Shown: positions 1 through 8,682 of the stretch, in pieces
How the letters are laid out: each line of letters begins with the position of its first letter
Numbering within the stretch: the stretch's first letter is position 1
Assembly (NCBI RefSeq): GCF_003151075.1
Contig: NZ_CP029482.1
Location: 4,836,001-4,900,000, forward strand
Source of the DNA: Pseudomonas sp. 31-12
Lineage (GTDB): Bacteria > Pseudomonadota > Gammaproteobacteria > Pseudomonadales > Pseudomonadaceae
DNA length: 64,000 nucleotides
Direction: 5' to 3'
Notes under the pieces: model-generated
Told to the model about the DNA's origin: nothing
Seen by the model: only the letters and a program-made list of their open reading frames with translations
The model's database searches: none
Program-made: the position numbers and the translations under genes

Positions 1-3000
1 TGATAACCCTGCGCCAAGCCGGCACCGCCGACGTACAACTCGCCGGTCGCGCCTTGCGGCACCAGGACCAGATCGGCATCAAGGATGTACGCCACGCGAG
101 CACCAATCACGCTGCCGATCGGCACGCTGCCCAGGCCTTCTTCAAGCTGTTCCGGCGCCAGACTCGCCAATGGCATGACCACGGTTTCGGTCGGGCCATA
201 GGCGTTGAAGAACAGGATCGGCTTGAACGCCGCACGGATTCGCGCCAGGTGCTCACCAGTCAGGGCTTCGCCGCCGGTGATGCACATGCGCACCGGCAAG
301 GTTTCGCCCTGGGTTGCCAGCCACTGCGCCAATTGGCTGCCGTAGCTTGGGGTGAAGCCGAGAATGTTGATGTGGTGACGACGGATCAGCCCGCAGATTT
401 CTTCCGCATCCCATTGGCCTTGGGCACGCAAAACCACTTGCGCACCGCTCAACAACGGCACCAGCAAACGCTCGGTCGCAGCGTCGAAGTTGATCGAATA
501 GAAATGCAGCTCACAGTCGTCCGGACGCATGCCGAAGCGCTCAATGACCGCTTGGCAATGCATGGCGATTTCACCGTGGGACACCACCACGCCTTTTGGC
601 TTGCCAGTGGAGCCCGAGGTATAAATCAGGTACGCCTGATGCTGCGGCAGGCTGATAAACGGCAGCTCGGTGGCCGGGTAGTGGGCCAACGCGGCGGCGT
701 CCTCTTCAAGGCACCAGCGGGCGACCGTTGCCGGCAACTCACCGAGTGCGGAGAACATTGCCGCATCGCTGAGCAGCAAACCAATGCCGCTGTCTTCGAT
801 CATGTAGTGCAGGCGATCGAGCGGGTATTCCGGGTCCAGCGGCACGTAAGCACCGCCGGCCTTGAGGATCGCCAGCAAGCCGACGACCATTTCCAGCGAA
901 CGCTCAAGCGCCAGGCCGACGCGAACCTGCGGGCCGACACCGCGCTCGCGGAGCATCCAGGCCAGGCGATTGGCGCGGCTGTCGAGTTCGGCGTAGCTCA
1001 GGGTTTCACCCGCAAAGGTCAGCGCCGGAGCGTCCTTGCGCGCCAGTGCCTGCTCGCTGAACAGGTGATGGATGCACTGGTCGAGGCGATGCTCGCCCGG
1101 TTCGACGCCAAGGCTGTCCAGCAGCTTTTGCTGTTCGCCGGCTTCGAGCAACGGCAGTTCGCTGAGGCGCTGTTGCGGATCGGTCAGCAGCGCTTCCAGC
1201 AGGTTGCGCCAGTGCCCGGCCATGCGCGCAATGCGCGGTTCATCGAACAAATCGGTGCTGTAGGTCAGGCAGCAACCCAGTCGATGATCGAGGTCGGTGA
1301 CTTCCAGGTTGAGGTCGAACTTGGTCGCCCGCGCGTCGTTAGCCAGGTACTCGACGGTCATGCCGGCCAGGGTGCGGCTCTGCTGGAATTCCCAGCGCTG
1401 CACGTTGCACATCACCTGGAACAGCGGGTTGTACGCGGCGCTGCGCGGAGGCTGCAACGTTTCGACCAAGTGATCGAACGGCAAGTCCTGATGGGACTGG
1501 CCTTCGATCACTGTGTGGCGCACCTGCTCGAACAATTCGCCGACGGACATCTGCCCGTCAAGCTGGCAACGCAAGACCTGGGTGTTGAGGAACGCACCGA
1601 TCAAGCCTTCGCTTTCCGGGCGAATCCGGTTGGCCACCGGCGCGCCGATGCGCAGGTCGGTCTGGCCGCTGTAGCGGTAAAGCAGCACGGCCAACGCGGC
1701 GGTCATGGTCATGAACAGGGTCAGACCGTTTTGCGCGTTAAAGGCGCGGACCCGTGCAGCGAGGTCATCGCTCAGGTCGAAGCGGAACAATTCACCCTGA
1801 TGGCTTTGCACCGGCGGACGCGGACGGTCGGCGGGCAATTCCAGCAGTGGATGTTCGCGCCCCAGTTGCGCGGTCCAGTAGTCGAGCTGGCGCTGGCGCT
1901 CGCCGGACTCCAGCCACTGGCGCTGCCAGACGCTGTAATCCAGGTACTGCACCGGCAGCGGTGCCAGCGGCGATTCGCGGTCATCGACGAACGCTTCGTA
2001 CAGCGCGCTCAGTTCCCGGGCGAAGATGTCCATCGCCCAGCCTTCGGTGACGATGTGGTGCAGGGTCAGGACAAAGTAGTGCTCCTGCTCAGCGGTCTTG
2101 ACCAGACAGGCGCGTAGCAGCGGACCGGTTTCCAGATCGAACGGCAGGTGTGCTTCATCGTCGGCCAGTTGCTGCACGCGCTGCTCGCGGATGTCAGCGG
2201 CCAGTGTCGAAAAATCCTTCCAGTCCATGCGCACGCCCGTCTCGGCATGCACCTGCTGACGGGCCACGCCGTCGACGCTCGGGAACGTGGTGCGCAGGGT
2301 TTCGTGCCGCATGATCAGCGCTTGCAGCGCCGCTTCGAAACGCCCGACATCGAGCACACTGCGCAGTCGCGCCATGCCGCCGACGTTGTAGGCCGGGCTG
2401 TCCGGCTCCATCTGCCAGAGGAACCACATGCGCTGCTGGGAATAGGACAGCGGCACCGGTAGGCGGCGGTCGACTTTCTCGATCGGCGGCTGCTGGTTGG
2501 TTTTACCGCTGGCCTGGATCTTTTGCACCTGATCGGCGAAGGCACCCAGCTCACTGTTTTCGAACAGCGCCCGCAGCGGCAACTCGACGTCGCAGGCCTG
2601 ACGGGTACGGGAAATGATTTGCGTGGCCAGCAACGAATGGCCGCCGAGGGCGAAGAAATCGTCGCGCAGGCCGATCTGTGCGAGGCCCAACACTTCGCGC
2701 CAGATGCCGGCGACTTGTTGCTCCAGCGCCGTGGCCGGCTCGACGTGTTCGCGCACTTGCCATTGCGGTTCGGGCAAGGCACGACGGTCGAGTTTGCCGC
2801 TCGGGCTCAGGGGCATTTCGTCCAGACGCATCAGCTGCGCCGGGACCATGTAGTCCGGCAGTTCAGCCGCCAGTGCGGTTTTCAGGCGCGCCGTTTGCGC
2901 GTCTTCAGTTTCGCGGGTTTCGGCTGCGGTGTAGTAACCGATCAACTGGCCACCGGCGGCGGTCTCGCGCACCAGCACCACGGCTTGAGCGACGCCATCC

Positions 3001-6000
3001 TGGGCCAGCAAACGGGCTTCGATTTCTTCGGGCTCGACACGGAAGCCACGCAGTTTGACCTGCTGATCGAGACGACCGAGGTATTCGATCACGCCATCGG
3101 CGGTCCAGCGTGCGCGGTCGCCGGTGCGGTACAGACGCGCGCCCTGCTCGCCCAGTGGATCGACGACAAACCGTTCGGCGGTCAGGCCCGGACGGCCCAG
3201 ATAGCCACGGGCCAGGCCGATGCCGCTGATGCACAATTCGCCCGGCACACCGGCCGGCACCGGATTGAGGTCGCTGTCGAGGACGCGGCACAGCACGTTG
3301 CCCAACGGACGGCCAATCGGCGAGCGCTCGCCATCGGCGCTAGTGCAGTGCCAATGGGTGACGTTGATTGCGGTCTCGGTCGGGCCGTAGCGGTTGTGCA
3401 GTTGCACGGCGGGCAGTTGTTCCAGCACACGGTTGCGCAGTTCGGCGGGCAAGGCTTCGCCACCGGAGAACACACGGCGCAGGCTGGTGCATTCGGCGGT
3501 CAGCGGCTCATCGATGAACAACGAAAGCAGCGGCGGCACGAAGTGCAGCGTGGTCACGCCGTATTGCTGGACCAGCTGCGCGATGCGATGCGGATCGCGG
3601 TGCTCGCCGGGGCCGGCGATCAGCAAGCGTGCCCCGGTGATCAGCGGCCAGAAGCACTCCCACACCGACACGTCGAAACTGATCGGGGCTTTTTGCATCA
3701 ACACGTCGGTGTCGTTCAAACCGTAGGTGTTCTGCATCCATTGCAGGCGCTCGGCGAGCGCCGCGTGGGTGTTGCCGACGCCCTTCGGCTGACCGGTCGA
3801 ACCCGAGGTGTAAATCACGTAGGCGAGGTTGTCGCCGTGCAGGTGCAGGCCCGGCGGCTGGCTTGGCCAGTTCTCCAGATGCAAGGCGTCCATGGCGATC
3901 ACGCTGACGCCGTCAGTGTCCGGCAGGCGTTCGAGCAATTGGGTCTGGGTCAGCAGCAATTCGACGCCGCTGTCGCTGAGCATGTAGGCCAGGCGCTCGG
4001 CCGGGTAATCCGGGTCCAGCGGCACATAGGCGCCACCGGCCTTGATGATCGCCAGCAGGCCGATCAGCAATTGCGGTGAACGCTCGGCGGCGATGGCCAC
4101 GCAGACGTCCGGGCCGACGCCTTTGTCGCGCAGGTAATGGGCCAGGCGGTTGGCCTGGGTGTGCAGCTCGGCGAAATCGAGGCTGCCGCCGTCCCACATC
4201 AACGCCGTGCGTTCCGGGGTTTGGCGCGCTTGTTCGTTAAGCAGCTCCGGCAGCCATTGGCTGGCCGGCGTGCAGGGTGCAGCGCTCCAGGCAGTTTGTT
4301 GGTCGTACTCGCTTGCGGTCATCAGTGGCAGGTCGCCGATGGCGGCGGACGGTTGCTCGCAAATGGCCCGCAGCAGGTGGCTGAAATGCTCGGCCAGACG
4401 CTCGATGGACGTCGTATCGAACAGCTCGCTGGCGTAGTCGAAGGACAGGCTCAGGCGCCCCTTCTGGTCTTCTTCGCTGTGCAGTTGCAGGTCGAACTTG
4501 GCTTCGCGGCTGTGCCACGGCAGTTCTTCGGCAAGCAACCCAGGCAGGCGACGCAACGCGCTCAAATCCAGTTGCTGGTGGTTGAACATCACCTGGAACA
4601 GCCCTTGTTCGCGCGCTTGCGGGAAGGCTTCGAGCAGTTGTTCGAACGGCAGGTCCTGGTGCGCTTGAGCGCCCAGCGCGGCCTGACGGGTTTGCGCCAA
4701 CAGCTCCACGAATGGCAGCCGCGAATCCACTTCGGCACGCAGCACTTGGGTATTGATGAAGAAGCCGATCAGCCCTTGGGTTTCCAGGCGCGGGCGGTTG
4801 GCATTCGGCACGCCGATGCGGATGTCGCGCTGGCCGCTGTAGCGGTGCAACAGGCTCTGGAACGCGGCGAGCAACAGCATGAACGGCGTCGATTCATGCG
4901 CCTGGGCAGTCTGGCGAATGGCATCGCTCAAGGTCGCAGCCAGCTTTACGGAATGGCGGGCGGCGCTGTGAACGTGCTGCGCCGAGCGCGGGTGATCGGT
5001 GGCCAAGGTCAGGGTCGGATGCTCGTCACCCAACTGTGCTTTCCAATAGGCCAGTTGACGCTCGCCCTCTCCTTGCGCCAGCCATTGACGCTGCCAGCTG
5101 CCGTAGTCGGCGTATTGAGTTGGCAGGGCCGGCAGCGTCGCGGTCTGTCCTTGGGACGCGGCGGCATACAGGCGCGAGAACTCGTCGATCAGCACGTTCA
5201 GCGACCAGCCATCAGCGATGATGTGGTGCATCGTCACCAGCAGTTGATAGTCCTCATCATCGAGGCGAACCAGTGTCACCCACAGCAGCGGGCCTTTCTC
5301 CAGATCGAACTGGGTGCGGGCTTCGTCCTCACGGATTTGCAGCGCGCGGGCTTCACGCTCGGCGATGGGCAGGTCGCTGATGTCGATCAATTGCAGATTG
5401 AAGTCGCCCACGGCATCGACCTGTTGCAGTGCCACACCGTCACGCTCGAAGAACCGTGTGCGCAGGGATTCATGACGCTCGATCAATTGCTGGAAACTGG
5501 CGCGCAAGGCGTCTTCGTCCAGTTCACCGCGCAGGCGCAAGGCACCGGGAATGTTGTAGGCGTTGCTCTGTGGATCGAGTTGCCAGGTGATCCAGAGGCG
5601 GTTTTGCGCCAGGGATTGCGGCATCGGTTCGTGGCGCGACAGCGGGGTGATCGCGCCTTGGGCCAGGCCGCCGTCCTGTTGCAATTGAGCGACGGCGGCG
5701 GTGAACGCACCGAGGGTTGGCGCTTCGAAGAGCAGGCGCAGGTTCAGCTCCAGACCCAGTGCTTCACGCAGTCGCGCGACCACTTGAGTGGCGGCGATGG
5801 AGTTGCCACCGAGCAGGAAAAAGTGGTCGTCAGCGTTGATCGGCTTGACCTGCAATTGTTCGCACCAGATCTGGCCGATCAAGGCTTGCAGCTCGGAACT
5901 CGATTCGGTTTTGGCTTCGCTCTGAACATCTGCCGAAGGGAACCGCGCATAGCTGTCGAGGCTGCCGTCCGCCAGGCGATTGCGGCAGGCCGAACGTTGC

Positions 6001-7631
6001 AGCTTGCCGCTGGAGGTCTTGGGCAATGCGCCCGGATTGAGCAGCGCCACCACGCTCGGCGCTTCCTGATACGCCTCGGCCACGGCTTGGCGAATCGCTT
6101 TGATCAATGCGTCGGGCGGGAGGATTTTCTGCACGCTGCGGCTGATTTCCGCAGCAATGCCGATGCCTTCCTGACCGTCGACAGTGACCGCGAAAGCGGC
6201 GACGCGACCTTTGCGCACCACTTCCACTTCGCGTTCGACGGTCTGCTCGATGTCTTGCGGGTAAAGGTTGTGGCCGCGAACGATCAGCATGTCTTTCAGG
6301 CGTCCGGTGATGAACAGTTCACCGTCACGCATGAAGCCCAAGTCGCCGGTGCGCAGCCAGGTCCGGTCGTTGTGCTGGACAAAAGTCTTGGCGCTGGCCT
6401 CGGGGTTTCGCCAGTAGCCATGAGCGATGCTCGGCCCGGCGGCCCAGACTTCGCCGACCGCGTTGTCCGCGAGTTCATTGAGCGCGACCGGGTCGACAAT
6501 CAGCACCGCATGATCCGGCTGACTGATGCCGCAACTCATGATCGCGCTGCCTTCGCCCGCCTCTGCACGGTTTTGGGCCAAGGCTTGATCGTCCACGCGC
6601 AGGTTGCCGATGCCCTGACCGCGCAGGGTCCCGGCGACGAACAAAGTGGCTTCGGCCAATCCGTAAGACGCCATGAAGCTGTCGGTGGTGAAACCGCACG
6701 CCGCGAACTTCTCGCCGAAGCGATCGAGGGTGTCGAGACGGATCGGTTCGGAGCCGGAATACGCCACGCGCCAGCCGCTCAGGTCGAGGCGCTCCAACGC
6801 TGATTCGCTGACGCGTTCGCTGCACAGGCGATAGGCGAAATCCGGTCCGCCGCTGATGGTGCCGCCGTATTCGCTGATCGCTTCCAGCCAGCGCAACGGC
6901 CGGCCGAGGAAATAGGCCGGCGACATCAACACGCACGGCACGCCGCTGAAAATCGGCTGCAACAGGCCGCCGATCAGGCCCATGTCGTGGTACAGCGGCA
7001 GCCAGCTGACGATCACGTCGTCCGGGTTCAGGTCGATACCGAAACCATGACGGATCAGCATTTCATTGGCCACCAGATTACCGTGGCTGACTTGCACCCC
7101 TTTGGGCAACGCGGTGGAACCGGAGGTGTATTGCAGGAAGGCGATGTGGTCGTCGGCCAGGTTCGGTTCGCTCCAGCGTTCGGCCAAGGCGCCGTCAAGG
7201 GTATCGACGCACAGCAACGGCGGCGCGCCTTCAATGTGTAGCAAGGCGTCGCGCAGGCCGGCACTGGTCAGCAACAGACGCGGCTCGGCATCGCTGATGA
7301 TCGACAGCAGACGTTCCTGGTGATGACGTTTGGCCGACTCCGGCGGATAAGCCGGCACCGCAATCACCCCCGCGTACAGGCAACCAAAAAACGCCGCGAC
7401 GTAATCCGGGCCACTCGGGAACAGCAGCACGGCGCGATCACCGAATTCAGCCTCGGCCTGCAACGCACCGGCAATGGTTCGCGCCCGCCGATCCAGCTCG
7501 CGATAACTGAGGACCACAGCCTGATCCGGGGTGTCGGCGAGAAAACGCAAGGCCACTCGATCCGGCGTCAGGGCCGCGCGGCGCTGGAGGGCTTGGACCA
7601 GATTGCTTGGGAGTTCGAACGCGTCGGTCAT
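1..7631 (-). CDS. pvdL: Pyoverdine non-ribosomal peptide synthetase PvdL, N-terminal 2,543 residues (3' end outside window)
   Basis: Initiating enzyme of pyoverdine chromophore assembly in the cytoplasm. Visible order: a fatty acyl-AMP ligase-type domain (about residues 1-590), a carrier domain with LGGNS near 609, a condensation domain with HHIIADG near 802, an adenylation domain with YTSGSTGQPKG near 1275, a carrier with LGGHS near 1665, a second condensation domain near 1860 and a second adenylation domain with YTSGSTGKPKG near 2339, cut by the window edge. An acyl-ligase start followed by C-A-T modules is the PvdL signature; family members are about 4,300 residues, so roughly 60 percent is present. 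By family, module 1 should activate Glu and module 2 Tyr; I did not prove this. My tentative eight-position pocket reading is DVWHFGRI for the first A domain and DAEGIGAV for the second. The second condensation motif reads HHIVTEG, with Glu for the usual Asp. Divergent from pvdS. Confidence 0.95.
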   Translation of the reverse strand, partial: MTDAFELPSNLVQALQRRAALTPDRVALRFLADTPDQAVVLSYRELDRRARTIAGALQAEAEFGDRAVLLFPSGPDYVAAFFGCLYAGVIAVPAYPPESAKRHHQERLLSIISDAEPRLLLTSAGLRDALLHIEGAPPLLCVDTLDGALAERWSEPNLADDHIAFLQYTSGSTALPKGVQVSHGNLVANEMLIRHGFGIDLNPDDVIVSWLPLYHDMGLIGGLLQPIFSGVPCVLMSPAYFLGRPLRWLEAISEYGGTISGGPDFAYRLCSERVSESALERLDLSGWRVAYSGSEPIRLDTLDRFGEKFAACGFTTDSFMASYGLAEATLFVAGTLRGQGIGNLRVDDQALAQNRAEAGEGSAIMSCGISQPDHAVLIVDPVALNELADNAVGEVWAAGPSIAHGYWRNPEASAKTFVQHNDRTWLRTGDLGFMRDGELFITGRLKDMLIVRGHNLYPQDIEQTVEREVEVVRKGRVAAFAVTVDGQEGIGIAAEISRSVQKILPPDALIKAIRQAVAEAYQEAPSVVALLNPGALPKTSSGKLQRSACRNRLADGSLDSYARFPSADVQSEAKTESSSELQALIGQIWCEQLQVKPINADDHFFLLGGNSIAATQVVARLREALGLELNLRLLFEAPTLGAFTAAVAQLQQDGGLAQGAITPLSRHEPMPQSLAQNRLWITWQLDPQSNAYNIPGALRLRGELDEDALRASFQQLIERHESLRTRFFERDGVALQQVDAVGDFNLQLIDISDLPIAEREARALQIREDEARTQFDLEKGPLLWVTLVRLDDEDYQLLVTMHHIIADGWSLNVLIDEFSRLYAAASQGQTATLPALPTQYADYGSWQRQWLAQGEGERQLAYWKAQLGDEHPTLTLATDHPRSAQHVHSAARHSVKLAATLSDAIRQTAQAHESTPFMLLLAAFQSLLHRYSGQRDIRIGVPNANRPRLETQGLIGFFINTQVLRAEVDSRLPFVELLAQTRQAALGAQAHQDLPFEQLLEAFPQAREQGLFQVMFNHQQLDLSALRRLPGLLAEELPWHSREAKFDLQLHSEEDQKGRLSLSFDYASELFDTTSIERLAEHFSHLLRAICEQPSAAIGDLPLMTASEYDQQTAWSAAPCTPASQWLPELLNEQARQTPERTALMWDGGSLDFAELHTQANRLAHYLRDKGVGPDVCVAIAAERSPQLLIGLLAIIKAGGAYVPLDPDYPAERLAYMLSDSGVELLLTQTQLLERLPDTDGVSVIAMDALHLENWPSQPPGLHLHGDNLAYVIYTSGSTGQPKGVGNTHAALAERLQWMQNTYGLNDTDVLMQKAPISFDVSVWECFWPLITGARLLIAGPGEHRDPHRIAQLVQQYGVTTLHFVPPLLSLFIDEPLTAECTSLRRVFSGGEALPAELRNRVLEQLPAVQLHNRYGPTETAINVTHWHCTSADGERSPIGRPLGNVLCRVLDSDLNPVPAGVPGELCISGIGLARGYLGRPGLTAERFVVDPLGEQGARLYRTGDRARWTADGVIEYLGRLDQQVKLRGFRVEPEEIEARLLAQDGVAQAVVLVRETAAGGQLIGYYTAAETRETEDAQTARLKTALAAELPDYMVPAQLMRLDEMPLSPSGKLDRRALPEPQWQVREHVEPATALEQQVAGIWREVLGLAQIGLRDDFFALGGHSLLATQIISRTRQACDVELPLRALFENSELGAFADQVQKIQASGKTNQQPPIEKVDRRLPVPLSYSQQRMWFLWQMEPDSPAYNVGGMARLRSVLDVGRFEAALQALIMRHETLRTTFPSVDGVARQQVHAETGVRMDWKDFSTLAADIREQRVQQLADDEAHLPFDLETGPLLRACLVKTAEQEHYFVLTLHHIVTEGWAMDIFARELSALYEAFVDDRESPLAPLPVQYLDYSVWQRQWLESGERQRQLDYWTAQLGREHPLLELPADRPRPPVQSHQGELFRFDLSDDLAARVRAFNAQNGLTLFMTMTAALAVLLYRYSGQTDLRIGAPVANRIRPESEGLIGAFLNTQVLRCQLDGQMSVGELFEQVRHTVIEGQSHQDLPFDHLVETLQPPRSAAYNPLFQVMCNVQRWEFQQSRTLAGMTVEYLANDARATKFDLNLEVTDLDHRLGCCLTYSTDLFDEPRIARMAGHWRNLLEALLTDPQQRLSELPLLEAGEQQKLLDSLGVEPGEHRLDQCIHHLFSEQALARKDAPALTFAGETLSYAELDSRANRLAWMLRERGVGPQVRVGLALERSLEMVVGLLAILKAGGAYVPLDPEYPLDRLHYMIEDSGIGLLLSDAAMFSALGELPATVARWCLEEDAAALAHYPATELPFISLPQHQAYLIYTSGSTGKPKGVVVSHGEIAMHCQAVIERFGMRPDDCELHFYSINFDAATERLLVPLLSGAQVVLRAQGQWDAEEICGLIRRHHINILGFTPSYGSQLAQWLATQGETLPVRMCITGGEALTGEHLARIRAAFKPILFFNAYGPTETVVMPLASLAPEQLEEGLGSVPIGSVIGARVAYILDADLVLVPQGATGELYVGGAGLAQGY

Positions 7632-7739
7632 GAGGTTTCCTGCCTGAATTCGGCTTGCAAATGGAATCGGTTTTCTTACGTCACACCCACTAAAGGGCAT
7701 GCAGGACGCGGTCTTCGCCGACTGCGCAAGGCATTGGGA

Positions 7740-7761
7740 ATGCGGTTTTGGTCGGGATTTA
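7740..7761 (-). promoter_or_regulatory. Candidate PvdS-dependent promoter (iron-starvation box) for pvdL
   Basis: On the minus strand GTAAATCCC starts 130 bp before the pvdL start codon and matches the TAAAT (-35) half of the PvdS-type box. The downstream half is imperfect: CGCAT occurs about 12-14 nt later instead of CGT at 16 nt. Expected from family knowledge, only partly supported by sequence. Confidence 0.4.
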
Positions 7762-7901
7762 CCCGGCACCTTTCACCAATGAGAACGGATGGCGTCTTGA
7801 AATAATTAGTCGGCAGGCTTGATCGCCAACGGGGCTGGCATGCGACAGCGTGTCGCAGTTCTCACTCTGCACCTTTGAGGAGCATTAGTTATCTTTCTCA
7901 A

Positions 7902-7920
7902 TTGACAATCATTATCATTC
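7902..7920. promoter_or_regulatory. Fur box upstream of pvdS
   Basis: The stretch contains GACAATCATTATC followed by ATT, close to the Fur consensus built from GATAAT/ATTATC hexamers. It lies about 80-98 bp before the pvdS ATG and overlaps the -35 region, so iron-loaded Fur would block polymerase. This is the expected arrangement for an iron-starvation sigma factor gene. Confidence 0.88.
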
Positions 7921-7930
7921 AGCATAATTT
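7902..7930 (+). promoter_or_regulatory. Sigma-70 promoter of pvdS
   Basis: TTGACA at 7902-7907 and TAATTT at 7925-7930 are separated by 17 nt. The Fur box covers the -35 hexamer and most of the spacer. This predicts a leader of roughly 60 nt before the ATG at 8000. Confidence 0.75.
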
Positions 7931-7950
7931 GTCGCTCGATGTGTAGGACG

Positions 7951-7959
7951 CCCCCCCCC
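7951..7959 (+). repeat. C9 homopolymer in the pvdS leader
   Basis: Nine consecutive C residues lie between the predicted pvdS promoter and its ribosome-binding site. Tracts of this length can slip during replication. No other homopolymer of this length stood out in the window. Confidence 0.9.
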
Positions 7960-7999
7960 TCGGCCTCCCACCCAACCTATTGGCAGCAAGGTGATTTCC

Positions 8000-8548
8000 A
8001 TGACGGAACAAGTATCCACAAGCAGGTGCGATTCACCGCTACTTCAGGCCTTCGTCGACAACCGACTGATTCTGGTGAAAATTGCAGCGCGGATTACCGG
8101 CTGCCGGTCGCGTGCTGAAGACGTGGTCCAGGATGCGTTTTTCCGGCTGCAATCGGCGCCGCAAATCACGTCGTCCTTCAAGGCTCAGCTCAGTTATCTG
8201 TTCCAGATCGTGCGCAACCTGGCGATCGACCACTATCGCAAGCAGGCGCTGGAGCAGAAGTATTCCGGGCCGGAAGAGGAAGGTCTGAACGTGGTGATTC
8301 AGGGCGCTTCGCCGGAAACCTCGCACATCAATTTCTCGACCCTGGAAAACATTGCCGATGCGCTGACGGAGCTGCCGAGCCGCACCCGCTACGCCTTCGA
8401 GATGTACCGTCTGCACGGCGTGCCGCAAAAGGACATCGCCAAGGAACTCGGCGTCTCGCCGACCCTGGTGAACTTCATGATTCGCGATGCGCTGGTGCAC
8501 TGCCGCAAGGTGTCGGGCAATCGTGTGGATACCTTTGCCCGTCGCTAA
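8000..8548 (+). CDS. pvdS: ECF sigma factor PvdS (iron starvation)
   Basis: A 182-residue extracytoplasmic-function sigma factor that directs RNA polymerase to pyoverdine genes when iron is low. Region 2 is seen in RAEDVVQDAFFRL and LFQIVRNLAIDHYRK, and region 4 in LPSRTRYAFEMYRLHGVPQKD followed by IAKELGVSPTLV. These and the length (PvdS is about 187 residues) place it in the PvdS/PbrA/PfrI group. I chose the ATG at 8000 because AAGGTG lies 6 nt upstream; an in-frame GTG at 7991 falls inside that Shine-Dalgarno site. It is divergent from pvdL, its expected target, and has a Fur-controlled promoter. As in other pseudomonads its activity is expected to be held by an anti-sigma factor encoded elsewhere. 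Confidence 0.93.
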   Translation: MTEQVSTSRCDSPLLQAFVDNRLILVKIAARITGCRSRAEDVVQDAFFRLQSAPQITSSFKAQLSYLFQIVRNLAIDHYRKQALEQKYSGPEEEGLNVVIQGASPETSHINFSTLENIADALTELPSRTRYAFEMYRLHGVPQKDIAKELGVSPTLVNFMIRDALVHCRKVSGNRVDTFARR

Positions 8549-8571
8549 GATCTGAAATTTGCGTCGCCCCC

Positions 8572-8643
8572 TTCGCGAGCAAGCCCGCTCCCACATTGGT
8601 CCTGCGAACACAGGTCAAATGTGGGAGCGGGCTTGCTCGCGAA
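8572..8643. repeat. REP doublet (inverted pair)
   Basis: Two copies of a REP unit in opposite orientation (8572-8597 and 8618-8643), core GGGAGCGGGCTTGCTCGCG, separated by about 20 nt. The transcript would fold into a long hairpin between the convergent pvdS and the acetyltransferase gene and may also act as a terminator. Confidence 0.93.
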
Positions 8644-8682
8644 GGCTGACTCAAGGTCGGTGCAGACCTTGAGTCTTGCGCA

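Noticed and set aside
54-6803. Long plus-strand open frames (up to 888 codons) across the pvdL region
   Set aside because: They are antisense to a clear NRPS reading frame, have no family motifs, and arise from high GC codon bias.
8572-8643. REP doublets considered as CRISPR or mobile-element ends
   Set aside because: Each site is one inverted pair, with no regular spacers, no cas genes and no transposase nearby.
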